Source: Antedon mediterranea (Eukaryota; Echinodermata; Crinoidea; Comatulida; Antedonidae). From it: 64,000 nucleotides of DNA. The notes beneath the pieces were generated by a model. That model searched no databases, was not told the origin of the DNA, and saw only the letters and a list, made by a program, of their open reading frames with translations. Shown here piece by piece: positions 13,701 through 25,219 of this stretch; position 1 is the first letter of the stretch, and every line of letters starts with the position of its first letter. The position numbers were made by a program, and so were the translations under genes. The DNA is taken from contig NC_092674.1 in NCBI RefSeq assembly GCF_964355755.1, forward strand, positions 25,780,001-25,844,000. The letters run 5' to 3'.

Positions 13701-15158
13701 GCTGTTGTTGATCTAGATGTTTACGGTGAGTATAGTCGAATTTTCCACAACATTATACAATGAAATTAAGTATACTTGCCTAAAATGAATAGATTTTAAC
13801 CATCTCTTTCCTTAGGATTTTCAATAAAGATAGAATAATTATAACCTTTTTCTAAAAGTTCCAAGTATGTTTTAATGTTGATAATCTTTCTGAGAAAAAC
13901 TAAAACTTTAGTGTTCTACTAATCTAATGTAATTATTTTCTAATCTGTTCATTGTATTTGTTTGCTTTCTCTTTCATATACAACCTTCCTTCAACGTTTC
14001 TTGACAAACCTAGATATCTACCACAAACATTACCATTCTAAATACATTTATTTTGTAGGTGAAGTTATGGGATTTGCTCAAAATCCTGATGCCATGAGTG
14101 CTAGCAGACTCTGCGATTCGGTAACTATAATATTATAATCTAATTATGTATGTAAGTTGTGTTAAATTACAATTATTTCAAATGGGATTAAGATATTATA
14201 ATAAGAAATTGTAATTATTGTGAAACGTTATGTTCATTTAAGTGTAGTACACTCATCATGTATTACAAAAGTAATTCTGAGCCCGGTCAAAAATATCGGA
14301 GGATACGCAGAATAGTTTCGTGTAGTCGCGTTGCGTTGCGTGAAAACAAAAGGTAGTAATAGTCTACCTCTAAGTGAAGAAGGTAGGATATTAGTGTTTA
14401 CGCTATAAACAAAGAATTGTGTTACGTATTATTTTGTTTAATTTGTATTTTTCTTTAAAGATGAAAGATCTGTGGAATGATAACTTGATTTGTTGCTTGG
14501 TCTCAGCAGGTGCTATCGTTATTTCACAGGTAGGTTCCTACTCATTAAAGATTGTATACCGGTACACATCGTATGTGTGTGTATAGTCTAGGTCCTAGAT
14601 CGAAATTACTAAAAGGATGAATAATTTGGCACATATATGGCGTTTCATACGTATAATACACGAGCTCGTATTTTCGTAGTATTCGGACAAAAATCGAAAC
14701 GTCGACATAAAAAAGACAACCAAAACTACAGACTTGGGGCAATAGATGAGGTGTATAGTATGATGGAAGTTTTATTCGACGTAGACTTGCCATAAGTCTC
14801 GATTTATTGTTTCTTACCTAACGTTGAACACAAAAAAAGAAACCTGACAGACCGATCAACCGATTCTGTATTTCACTTGATACTGTTCTTGGGCAACATA
14901 ACTTTTAAAGGAATTTGCAGAAATGACAAAACAGTGTTTTTAAACCAAACTATTTTAGCAGTAGAATTGGACACAGTGCCTGGGAGTATTATTGCAAATC
15001 TTTACTTTATTGTAATTTAATTAAAGTAATGTTTTTTTTATCAATGCTTCTAGGTGCTTTTCTTAGCAAGTCACGTGGCCAACCACAGCTACCTGAGACT
15101 TCTTAAGCCATCGGAAACACTAGAAGGTTTGGACGGTACTGCGATGTCTAAAATGTAA
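1748..15158 (+). CDS. M6: M6/PLP-family proteolipid membrane glycoprotein (M6-1)
   Basis: Seven coding exons: 1748-1754, 12279-12462, 12868-13027, 13575-13725, 14059-14120, 14461-14529, 15054-15158. All junctions are GT-AG and the joined frame is open for 245 aa. Exon 1 encodes only ATG GGA G, like the tiny first exon of vertebrate PLP1. The N-terminus MGVNCGSCCHC is a cysteine cluster of the kind palmitoylated in this family, followed by CLRRVPYLSL (vertebrate: CLGGxPYASL). Four hydrophobic segments lie in exons 2, 3, 4 and 6/7. The loop after TM2 has LETGPTR. The first extracellular loop has an N-glycosylation sequon (NIS). The family acts at the neuronal and glial plasma membrane in membrane shaping and filopodium formation; that role is inferred from homology. 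Oddity: the large second extracellular loop keeps only two of the four family cysteines. The paralogue M6-2 lies 10 kb downstream on the same strand. Confidence 0.85.
2572..2751 (-). mobile_element. ~150-bp MITE family, copy 1
   Basis: The termini resemble TAAAGCTCTGTCTACACTATC and its reverse complement. The interior contains CCATATTTGTGCATATCACTA, tandemly duplicated in this copy. No coding capacity. Other copies in the window are near 19.57, 23.92, 32.43, 44.38, 45.54, 46.05, 48.57, 50.56 and 52.38 kb. Confidence 0.7.
4080..4750. repeat. Diverged ~430-bp tandem duplication
   Basis: CGCTGGATCAAGGAGATTAT occurs at about 4101 and again at about 4531. The following GGCCTATGCATTATTT...TGTTACGGTATTGTGA and CCAGCCGA(A/T)TGTCAGTA blocks are also present twice. 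Parts of the unit (CTACTAGATAC..., TATTACCAAATATTCCT) recur at about 12120-12230 and 26920-27065, so the unit is built from a dispersed repeat. Confidence 0.65.
7866..8121. mobile_element. Inverted-repeat element with CTTGGTTCC termini, composite copy
   Basis: The left end AAAGCTTGGTTTCTAC faces GTGGGAACCAAGCTTTA at about 8030, and a second right end with the same sequence sits at about 8121. The interior contains TTGCGTTGCG-type words and ATTGGTCAACTCACTTGCG. A single-unit copy with the same ends lies at 37199-37351. There is no ORF, so this is a non-autonomous DNA-transposon-like element. Confidence 0.65.
9128..9225 (+). repeat. GGTCGGT-type dispersed element
   Basis: A run of (GGTCGGTT)n-like tetramers is followed by ACACTAA...GAGCACGCGACTGCAGTCATGTATATGGC. 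Copies: 10900-10985 (+), about 19145-19245 (-), 59055-59150 (+) and 63227-63322 (+). Because the non-microsatellite flank is conserved, this is a dispersed element and not chance slippage. Confidence 0.65.
9545..9640 (-). repeat. tRNA-like unit (SINE head or tRNA relic)
   Basis: Read on the minus strand it has a box-A-like block TGTAGTCGAGTGGATT and a box-B-like block GGTTTGAATCC at tRNA-like spacing. The cloverleaf stems are poor and no clean anticodon stem forms, so it is not called a functional tRNA. Confidence 0.45.
14560..14790 (-). repeat. Dispersed repeat holding an empty insertion site
   Basis: Lies in intron 6 of M6-1. GGCACATATATGGCGTTTCATACGTATAATAC... closely matches about 43630-44170, except that the 43.6-kb copy is interrupted after ATAAT by a 336-bp inverted-repeat element. 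The uninterrupted ATAAT is at 14653-14657. Confidence 0.7.
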
Positions 15159-18100
15159 AGAAATGGTCAGAAGAAGCTCTACTTCAATCTTTATACGTTT
15201 CAAATTGTTTTTGCTGCTGTTGTAAATATTTTGTCGATTTACACAAGTGTGTTGTGCGCATGTGCACGGTTCGTTACGAATCTGTTTAAGATTGGTAGCT
15301 ATGTTAGTAATTTGAAACACTTAAACTATTTTTTGGGATGAAACTCAGAAACATCGCAGAGTGGAAGAAAGTTTTTAAACTAAAACTTTGTAATGTTGGT
15401 AGAATCTATAATGAAGTATTACGAATTCGATTTAAAATATATTGATTCTATGTTGGTGGTATGCCTTAACTACCTTACCGGATCTTATAGCTTTGACTAT
15501 TTGGTAAGATCTAGATAATTGAATTGAATTACGGTAGTTTTTCATTCAAGGTGCATGAATGCCACGGTTCATAAATTACGTCAATAGCAGGTCAACTGTT
15601 TTTATATTCGTATTTTCACTAAACGCTGGCCTCTGATAATGCTCTCGATGCTCAGTTGCTCAATTAAGGCCCAACAGCTTTAGACCTAACACACAGCAAA
15701 CTTCTAATTCTAGCCCAACCCCATTCTAATGAGTTCTAATCGCCCAGTTCGCTTTAACATCCTGGTGGTGCTGCGATTATTATGCCTAGAGTGTATTTTA
15801 ATGTTCACATTTATTGTTCATTAATTATTGCATGGATAGGCCTAAAACTTTACTCTTCGCTATAATCAATCTTTTAAAACTGTATTTACATTTTTACAAT
15901 TTCTATATTGTTTATATTTAGATTTTTTAAGTGACAAGACGGTGATATTATTATTGATAAATATTCAGAATTTAATTGAAATTTCGAGCTTTAAAAAAAG
16001 TGCGCAATGACGGATTTCTATATATGAGATTGATTTTTTTAAATGCTGTTTTAATGTGCCAATTTTAAATGTTTGTTGCACTTATAATGAAAGTATAGCT
16101 TATTGTTTAGAAATCTGCACGGCAAAGTCAAAATGGAGCCAATTCTCTCGGTACTGTATGTATAATTTGTTATAGTATCAGGGCAAAATTCTGTATACAG
16201 CGTTGCATTTGTAACAGGATAACACACCTGTATCATACATAATACAGGCTCAACATGTAATATTGTGTACAGAATTTGCCCGTGATACTGGACATACAGT
16301 ACAATAAGATAATCCCATGAAACTATATTAATTGTAAATATTAATGAATGTAGGCCTACTGTAAATCATGTAAGGGTCGTACTGATAAGTATATGTTAGT
16401 ATCTCATTGGCTAACATCAGACAAAGAACAATCCACATCAGCAGCGCAATTAAGTATGCTACATGTTTTTCTTAACATCAATATGGTGTGTAATGAATAA
16501 ATTATTGGCATACCAAATAAGGCTGTGCGTGTGCACGCACGCACTGTAACTCACTCATGCGCATCGGGCATTATCTTTAGCAAAATTTTGGCTATTTATA
16601 CTTGCATCGTGTTAGTATTTGTAACGAGTATTGTACTACTGTCTTGGAATGAGAAGAATATTACAATTCAGGTTATATGTGACATAGTATTAAATTGCAG
16701 TATGTCTAATTTGAAAGGTGTGTGTTACACAATGTTGTATTAAATATTCAGCTATTTGCACGATTAGAATAATCCGTACATTACACTTTAATCGCATAAA
16801 TATATATTATATATAACAATTAAATTTATAAATACAAAATCCTATATTGTTAGAATTATTGTATAATTAAATATTAACATTGTATTTGATTTAGCTAATC
16901 AATGACCACCCGGTAGTAGGGTAAAACTAAATTTAAATAGATTAATTAATCAAAATACATTAGTTATTAATAATTCTTATATTAGCACGTACGGGAAAAA
17001 AAAATTAGATTTATTATGCACTGTGGGTGTCCAGCGGGGTAGGGTGGAGGAAGATACAAACATAACAGGCGCTATATTGAAGTTGAATTTCTTCTGTTTT
17101 AAGATGTTACAAGCCTCGCATTTAAGATGATTTCCAAATTAAGGACCGTCCATAACAACTTATATAAATTAAAGTAATTCTGATGGGTCGAGTTGCTTCA
17201 CAAACTACTTCATTGAAGTGTCTAGATATGACATTGAACTCGACTTTTAACTATTTTTTATCCTGCCAGTCACATCGTAGCCGAGATCTCTTCCACCTCT
17301 CCCTTGCTGGACACGCCTAGTATTTACAGTATTACAAATTGCTGGACAATGAAAACGGTTTTTAAAATGATAAATATTTTTGAATAAGGCAATACTAATT
17401 GTATTAGGGATTCTTTTATATTATAAGATAAACATTTTAATATCAAATTATATATTCATTCGACGAATCGAATTACACGGTACAATTTTTATAGGGAATT
17501 TATAGTAATAAACTTTTTAGGAAATGTAAAAGAAACAGATCGCCATGGAAATTCAGAAAACTAAAATAAAGTGTTTGTAAATATTTCATATAACAATGGC
17601 TGTATTCTTAATATTGTTATTAAAACTATTTATTGTTCAAAATGATGTTAGTTGCATGTATTTTGTTTGTTTTTTTGGTGACATCATGAAGATTAATGAT
17701 TTGCCCGGTAATAAGCCGAACCTCTTTTTGTTTATTCATAAGGATATCAATTGAAATAGTTCACTATAATATATCTATGGTTTAAGACAATAATAGAGGT
17801 GTGATGGCGCTAGTTACAATCCGTTATGCGTGATCAATTAATAGAATTACGTACCCAGATATAAATACCGAAACGCGGGATTCATTGCAGGTACGGAAGA
17901 CCAGTGTACGTTATGCTAATGGTAACAAGCCAGGTACTGTGTATGTTGTAAATAAAGTACGAATAAATTTAGCCAATTTTCGTTATTTTGTAGGCCTACT
18001 ACTTGTCAGAAGCTTATTGATGCGATGGCTTCACTAACCATTGGTAAACGATCTTCCTATATCATTGTTTTGAGGATAGTGGCGAAAATTTTGAAATATA

Positions 18101-18691
18101 ACTTGCGTTTGAAATATAAATAATTATACCTGGAAGAGCTTTTGCTATACATTGAGACGACACTGTTGCATAGGAAAAATGCAAGTTTTAACTCTGAGGT
18201 CTAAATTTGAAAGCACTATTTTGTGACGACGACGCCTATTCGATAGCGCGACCTATTTTGAAAGGGGGCGCTCGGTCGAAATTGTCTGTATTTTTGCAAA
18301 CTGTTAGGAATAGCCTACTCGTAGAAATACTATGATACGATAATGATACTTTGTATTCTTGGTCTTAGTTTCCCTGTATAATTAGATACAGAGATCTACA
18401 TTTGCATTTAGATTAAAAATGCAACATCAAGGTGCCTTCAGTCGACAGAAAATGACGTCAGTCAGAGTTAACGACTCGTTTCACAAAGAAAATCTGAATA
18501 GTTATAATTATTCATTAGATAAAAAAGCAATTAAACTATAATGACATTTCTTTGCATAATCTGTTTTAAATTGCTTGATTGTCGGCAAAATAACATAGGT
18601 GTAGGTCGATATAGGTAAGTCAACTCTTTGAACATTACATTGCGTCTATAAATATTATTATAATTATGAATATATATTATTCTTTTTTGAC
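15159..18691. other. Downstream of M6-1; no gene recognised
   Basis: This is the probable 3' UTR and intergenic DNA. A first clear AATAAA on the plus strand occurs at 16496-16501, but nothing shows that it is used. Short ORFs here have no recognisable content. AT-rich DNA without an obvious repeat array. Confidence 0.5.
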
Positions 18692-18990
18692 TTTAGAGAG
18701 GACAGTAGAACAAGGGGCCATCAATTCAAATTAAGAAAGCCAAGAGCCCGACTGAAAATCAGAAGCCACTCCTTTTCATGTAGAATCGTCAACACATGGA
18801 ACAATCTATACCACACTACAGTACAAGCAGAAAACATAAATGCATTCAAGGATCAACTAAACAAAGACAGAGCAATGGGAGATAAATTTTGCTACCAATT
18901 CTAGATAAATACAGAAGAAATGGAGGACGTTTAAAAGGCATTTGCCTTAATCAAGAGCCCGAAGATTCAAGTAAGATTCAAGTAAGAAGA
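18692..18990 (+). mobile_element. 5'-truncated LINE, C-terminal end of reverse transcriptase ORF
   Basis: An open frame from 18692 to a TAG at 18902-18904 encodes the typical tail of CR1/L2/Jockey-like LINE ORF2 proteins: RTRGHQFKLRKPRAR, then SFSCRIVNTWNNLY, then NAFKDQLNKD and a FCYQF terminus. A short 3' UTR follows and ends near a direct repeat GATTCAAGTAA x2 (18964-18985), as expected for this LINE group. The catalytic domains are absent, so this is a dead 3' fragment. The clade assignment is tentative. Confidence 0.8.
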
Positions 18991-19144
18991 TATTCCAATA
19001 CGAGGGCCATGATTTTTTTATCCTTCGTTCATCTTATCATCATCTGTTTTTTTTTTAAATTCCCTTAATCCTACTTTTTACTGGGTTATGGAAGGGGAGT
19101 GGGTGGGTTTGGTGTTGGGGAACAATATGATAGTATATATCAAT

Positions 19145-19245
19145 ATGTTAGTGTTTACCGACCAACTGACCGACAGACCGACCAACCGATCGACCAACCG
19201 ACCGACATAGTGAGCTGTAGAGTCGGGTTTGCACGCGAATAAAAA
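19145..19245 (-). repeat. GGTCGGT-type dispersed element, minus copy
   Basis: The plus strand shows ACCGACCAACTGACCGACAG-type runs flanked by GTGTTTACC on one side and ATAGTGAGCTGTAG on the other. It is the reverse complement of the family at 9.1, 10.9, 59.1 and 63.2 kb. Confidence 0.6.
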
Positions 19246-20817
19246 AAAACAAAAACAAATCGTTTTATTTTCTACTTTCACATCTAGGCCTAAATGCATA
19301 TCCTCCAAATCTATATCCTATACCATTGCCACTGATAAATTCAACGAAATTATGTTCAAATATAGGCCTCTTCAAATGTAGAACGACGTGACATAAGATT
19401 CAAATCATCATATGTAATATTAAGTCCATGTAATTACTTTCGACTGCGATAATCAATCAACTAACCCTAGGCTAGTATTGAGATACGCTACTTTATGCTA
19501 AACTATATGCGCGTACATAATGAAAGATTCAACCTGGTAGAATCATGATTCTATCACGAAGAAACATTGAAGCTCTAGTGTCTCCACTATCAAACTAGTT
19601 TTGTGTGATGTGCTTAAATATGGTAGTGACGCATTTAGCCATTAGGGCATAACCTTTAACGCTGAACAGTGCATTACAGTATGATTAGCTGACAATCTAG
19701 AGTAGGGATGTTAACCACTTAATTAGCGAGTTTATTCAACTCAATTATTATATCACACCTAATAATACAGTTACCATGGGGATGGACAAATTATAACCTA
19801 TTAATTAATAGGTAAACAAATTAATATGCACTATACCAATTCGTCAAGTCTTCCATATGACCTTATGCAAGACTATCATTAATGATAATGAATATTTCAT
19901 TTTGATATAAATAATTATCATTGATAACTAAAATAGACTTATTGTTTGTAATTATTAATAGGCCTAAACATATGCTTTCTGTCAGTGTCAGACGAGCCGA
20001 ATGACTCATTTCAAATTCTACATTGTGTTACGTATTAATATTTTATTCCATTTATTCCATTTATTCCATTCATTATTATTTATTCAATAAATATCGAAGA
20101 TGAAGATACCAGCACGTTGGATTCTACCGCGCTTTTTCTCGTTGTCTGATTCGAAACATGCATATCGCAAAATATGGTTGTCACCAAATGGAAATGAATT
20201 ATGCACTGCGTGATGGTGAATGTGCCACGGAGATAAAACGACACGATATTTCAGAGCACTGACAGTTGCCAGTGAATCTACACAATCCGACTCATTTAAT
20301 ATATATTGTGTATTCATTATACAGTTCGAGAACAATTTAGCAGAGTCGGATCAAATCGAACGGTTTAAGGTCACAAATGTATTATATATTTCCAAAAGGA
20401 CTGATCATGCGCAAACAACAAGCAGACGACGTGTGCTGCAAAATTCATTGTTGATGTTCATTGAGCAGCTTCATCACCTACTGAATTTCTATTCAAGTAT
20501 TACGATTAACAGATTGTACACAATAATATTATCGCATTATAAAATAGCGTTTGTAACGGGTTAAACATCAGACGCGGTTTGGGATGGATTACCCCTTCTG
20601 ACAGCTCAGAAGATGACACAACCGCAAAATTATCCAAGCTGAACGGCTGTTATATTACCTTGGGATTTTACCGCATGACAATATAAGTTGACAGTGGTGG
20701 GACAAAAGTAGCCTATTTTACAGCACTCTACCGTATTAACTATACTATTTTAAATGTCAGGTCGTGTGCTTTCGGATTGAATATATTGTATAGTACCTAA
20801 ACATTACACTAGCCAGA

Positions 20818-20824
20818 ATGAGAG
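20818..20824 (+). CDS. Candidate alternative first coding exon of M6-2 (ATG AGA G)
   Basis: ATGAGAG followed by GTAAGT has the same length, phase (1) and donor as exon 1 of M6-1 (ATGGGAG|GTAAGT). Joined to the 26615 exon it would give MRGCSSIRF..., matching the short PLP1-like N-terminus of the family. A 7-nt exon can occur by chance, so the call rests on the analogy to M6-1 and to the alternative first exons of vertebrate GPM6A and GPM6B. Confidence 0.35.
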
Positions 20825-23800
20825 GTAAGTTTGCCACTTTTTACTACATTATTACTGACATTATTTTATATCGTGGATACAATTTACACCTCCTCGTTAG
20901 GTATGGGCCTCATCCCGTTTCCAGCAGTGTGTTATAGTTTGTGTGTAGGTCTTTTCGCAACATGGGGCATAGGCTACCCAGATCATAGGTGTTTGTATAA
21001 ATTATGTTTTGGAACCACATGTGACTATTATGTATGGATACAGTGAATTGCATGACATGATAATAAAATAGGATAGAATATTGTAAATGGAAGAATGTTA
21101 CTTTAATGAAGAAGTACTGTTATATTATACAACTTATGGTAAAATATAAATTATGAGTATACAACTCTAACAAAAACTTCCGTACACTAAATTGACTACT
21201 AGATGAATTATTTCAACTCACACACACCCCAGAAAGGAATACGGAAGCGCATATTATTATATGCAGGTTTTTAAACTATTTTAAAAGGTGATAAGACCAT
21301 CACAATTCCTAAGTAGAATACTAAAGTGTGGTGGCCATGATTAGAAAATGTGACAATTGGAAAAAGCATGAGATAATATTAAAAAGGATGACAATCAGCT
21401 GTTAAGTGTGACATTCGCAGTGACCATGATATTATTCTCAGGACACAATCACAATATCCGAGTGACCATCATACAACGGAGTGACCATCAGAATGTATGT
21501 AAGAGTGACAATCTATACCGAAAATTGAATTGACTGAAATCGTTATAAATAGGAGTTTTAATCAAGATAAGAAGAAATTACAATAAGTACGTGTAATCAT
21601 TTAAAAAATGAATGGATATTAATTAAAAAATATAATTAAATTGTCTTTTTCATTAGTTTACGTTTCTACGGGATTAATATAAAAAAAGATTAAATTGTAT
21701 TCAATTAAGTGGCAGGATGGTAAAGGATGTAATTAATATTTTGGTAATAAAAGGTGTCTGTCAATGTGGGATCATTTCCTTCTGCATTTCCTGGATAGCC
21801 TACGAGACTCAATGAATAGTATACATTTGTCATAGTACGTTTTTATATTAATTATGAATCATTGTTGAGTTATTTCAGGTAGTTTCCCTTTCGAATTCCT
21901 CTTTTTACTATAAAGGTGTAATTCTTTAGTTTAAACGATGACGTAATGGTTGTTATCTCACTGATATACAACAATCAATTCTAAAGTTTCCATTGACCCG
22001 GTTTTATTAATAGGCCTACTTGCATCAGGACACCCATTAGGGCAATCTTTCCCATGAAACGAACGATTGGCGATATAAGCAATTAGTAGGCCTAATCAAT
22101 GCCAGCCCCAAAACGACACTATTTTAAAGGTGTCCAGTGCCGGATCCAGGATTTTGAAATAGCTCGTGGGGAAAGGGCCTACAAATGGTGAAATTAAGTC
22201 CTTAAAAGGCCTCCTTGAATCCGCTCGTATGTCCCTTATTCTATTCTATACAGTATTAATTCTAAAGTTATTTAACAGATATGGAATGGGATTTAGAAAT
22301 ATACAATTTATATCCAATAGGCCTAATGATTCTAGAATTCGAAATAAGATGCGGTATTTTAAGATATCAAAATACAAATACACAATTTATTTGATAATAT
22401 TCTAAAAAATTACTATCAAAAAAGTTAATTTTTAAATGAACATTTTTTACGCTAAAAATATGAATAATCTAAGTGGGAATCGTAAAGAGCAAATTATGCT
22501 CACTAATATTGACACATTCCCCGAGTATAGGCATCTTGTGTTATATTTACATTCCAATCCTCTCGTTACGGTGCTCCATGCCTACATAACCGATGAGATA
22601 CACAGAAAACATTCATTTATAGCTCACCATGAAAGTGCATATTTATTATTTTGACCTTTTGTCACTTGAGACGTTTCATAGCAAGTTGTAGATTATTTTT
22701 ATCGTGATATTTCTCAGTTTGCCACGCCTCCCATGTTTTATCGTATCTTAAAGGGTGACTCCGGGTTTAAACAATTTCACAACTCCCATTTAGCATATAG
22801 GCCTAGAAGATATTGATATATTTTGTAACAATAATTTGAATCGCCGTGCTCCATTAGCAAAACGATATTGTACCAATCGTCAGCATCTTGCGCGTAATAG
22901 GCCTATTAGGTTGGCCTAGGCCTATCTTAAAGCACTGAATGCATTGAAGCATTATTTGATGGCGAATTGCACATCACACAGCTGGATTTAAGTTTGCACC
23001 AGCTGCTATCTGACATTCTATAAAATTAGCGATATAAGACTCATTATAAATATTAATAATGAGACACCAGCTGGCTTTGTAAACATTATGGAAGGCGCGT
23101 CTATAGTAGGCCTACATCACATAAGTTATTATTTCGAGCACATTTCCACCAAGAAGAAATGTAAGGGCAATATAATGATCGTATAGACCCCCCTAATTAA
23201 CGTTTAGGTTTTAAGTTTTATTTTATTTGTTGTCTTTTCATAAATAAATACAAAATTAGATAACATACGGTATTGACTTATGGCACGCCACGTGGGTAAT
23301 AAGTACTGGCAACAAGGTTCACTTCTAGGAGCAAAAAGCAATCAGGATACTTTACCAATCAGGTTAGTTTTATTCATGACGTACTAAAAATGTAAAATAA
23401 CAGAATTTTGAACATTTATTATCCCATCCCTGATTATAACAAAACACTTGTTTCCGATGGTTTCTATTCCTGTGTTTTCAATTATTATACCAGTTGGGAA
23501 TATAGCAAATCTGCACTAGTCTGGTTCTGTTCTGATCATTGTCTGCAAACTCTCAAAAGGGCGGGATTAAGACGGTTAACATTGAGGATGAAAGGCCAAG
23601 TGCCCACATATTTCCGCCGTTGGGTTTAACGTCGGTAGATATAGACTTGAATCATTTTCAAACAAAACAAAGGGTACAGAACAGCAATAGTACTATAGGA
23701 TGATCGTAGGTTAGTTTAGAAAAAAGGGGAACATATGCATTTTGGTTCCCTAGGTGGAAAAGGTGGAAAGCTCAGGTTGAAAACAATACCGTAGCAAACT

Positions 23801-23920
23801 TCATTTTCAAAATTAAAGCTCTCAGACAGACATAACAGGAAAAACAAGCCAAACTACGAAAAGCATAACTAGTAATTATATTGTAGGGGCCTACATAATT
23901 TGATGCGAATTGAACTTCTG

Positions 23921-24105
23921 TAAAGCTCTTTCCACACTTTATGTGACAACAACATAATGTGATATATTATATGGACGTGATTACGTCACTACTATATTTG
24001 GGCATATCACTCTACCATATTTGGCTGCATCATACTTTTTTGTCAGTGTAGACATGGGTTGTATGTAAACGGAATTTTAAACTATGTCTACACTGACAAA
24101 AAAGT
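23921..24105. mobile_element. MITE copy plus adjacent perfect inverted repeat
   Basis: TAAAGCTCTTTCCACAC... begins the copy; ATTTGGGCATATCACT and ATTTGGCTGCATCA are its diagnostic interior words. Its right end, ACTTTTTTGTCAGTGTAGACAT, is repeated in perfect inverted orientation about 30 bp further on, ending at about 24105. The result is a hairpin with a ~22-bp stem. Confidence 0.6.
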
Positions 24106-25219
24106 CATCATCATTATTCATACGCCTAAATACCCATTAAATCGGTCATATAGTATGCCTATATAACCTGATCTAAACCTTACTAAATAAATACATTATA
24201 GTAAAACCCCTATTAAGGGGACATATTCAGTACCCCAAATCGTCTTCTTAATAAGGGTGTCCTCTAAAATAGGAATTTCCAAAACGAGGGGTTCTACTGT
24301 GTAATAATACATATACTGTATATATATTTCAAATTTATATATATAATTCAAAAATTCCATTTACAGAAACAGGCACTTAGCACTGAGCGTTAAGTGATGC
24401 GGTCGATGATAACACGTCGAGAGAACGACTTTTATACTTGATACCCATGATTTATGGATTGTTTTGACCTATATTGTATACAGTGTTTTAATTACTGCAT
24501 AATATAACACTATACACAGATGTTGACATAAAAGCTATTAGCTTTAAACATTATATATTTTACGTTTTCCAACTGTAGTTTTCTCGGTGATACGATTTAT
24601 ATGAATATGAAATATTATGGTGAGTAACTCTATTAGCAGGATGTCGATTATGTGAGTAATTTAGAAATTATTATGATTTTAAACCAAATATGATATGATC
24701 TAGGTCATATATTAATATCTACGACGTGACGTAACTGTCAAGTAAACGCTACAAATGAACAAAAGAGACAGAAAACGGAACTAAATGCGTAATTCACAAC
24801 CAGAAACGATACACTGAAAGTCGCAAAATACATATGTAGGCCCTCAATGATGCTTCACGTTCACACCGAAAGGTTTCCCTGAGGTCATGATGACTTTAAA
24901 TAGAACGGCAGTATATGCTGTAATTAGATTATGAACGGCTTTCGGAATATTCAATATCTTCCCCCTGTTTTATGAATCGAATCAACCTTAGCTGCAGAGT
25001 ACACACAAACGTGTTAGCTGACTCAACTGACTACTTTGCTTTGCAAACCGAAGGAAATAAGACTGTTGGTCGTCTGCAGAGCTCATTAACATATTAATTA
25101 TTTACTAGTTTTTGGATATGACGAATTGAAGTTGTGGATTCTATTCTCTGAATTTTGACTGCGATTTGATTTTAGGATATTATTATTTGAAAAGTTGTGA
25201 GACTATTTAAGGGACTATA

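Larger units (their letters stand above)
19246..25219. other. Intergenic or 5' region of M6-2, no other gene seen
   Basis: Contains a MITE fragment at 19569-19631, the candidate 7-nt first exon at 20818-20824, and loosely repeated GTGACCATCA/GTGACAAT words at 21340-21510. A MITE copy at 23921-24061 is followed by a 22-bp perfect inverted repeat, and a CCCTATTAAGGGGACA-type repeat lies at 24202-24300. The longest ORF (20220-20564) has no recognisable motif. Confidence 0.45.

Noticed and set aside
20220-20564. 114-aa ORF
   Set aside because: No motif, no codon or splice support, AT-rich intergenic DNA; an overlapping ORF exists on the other strand.
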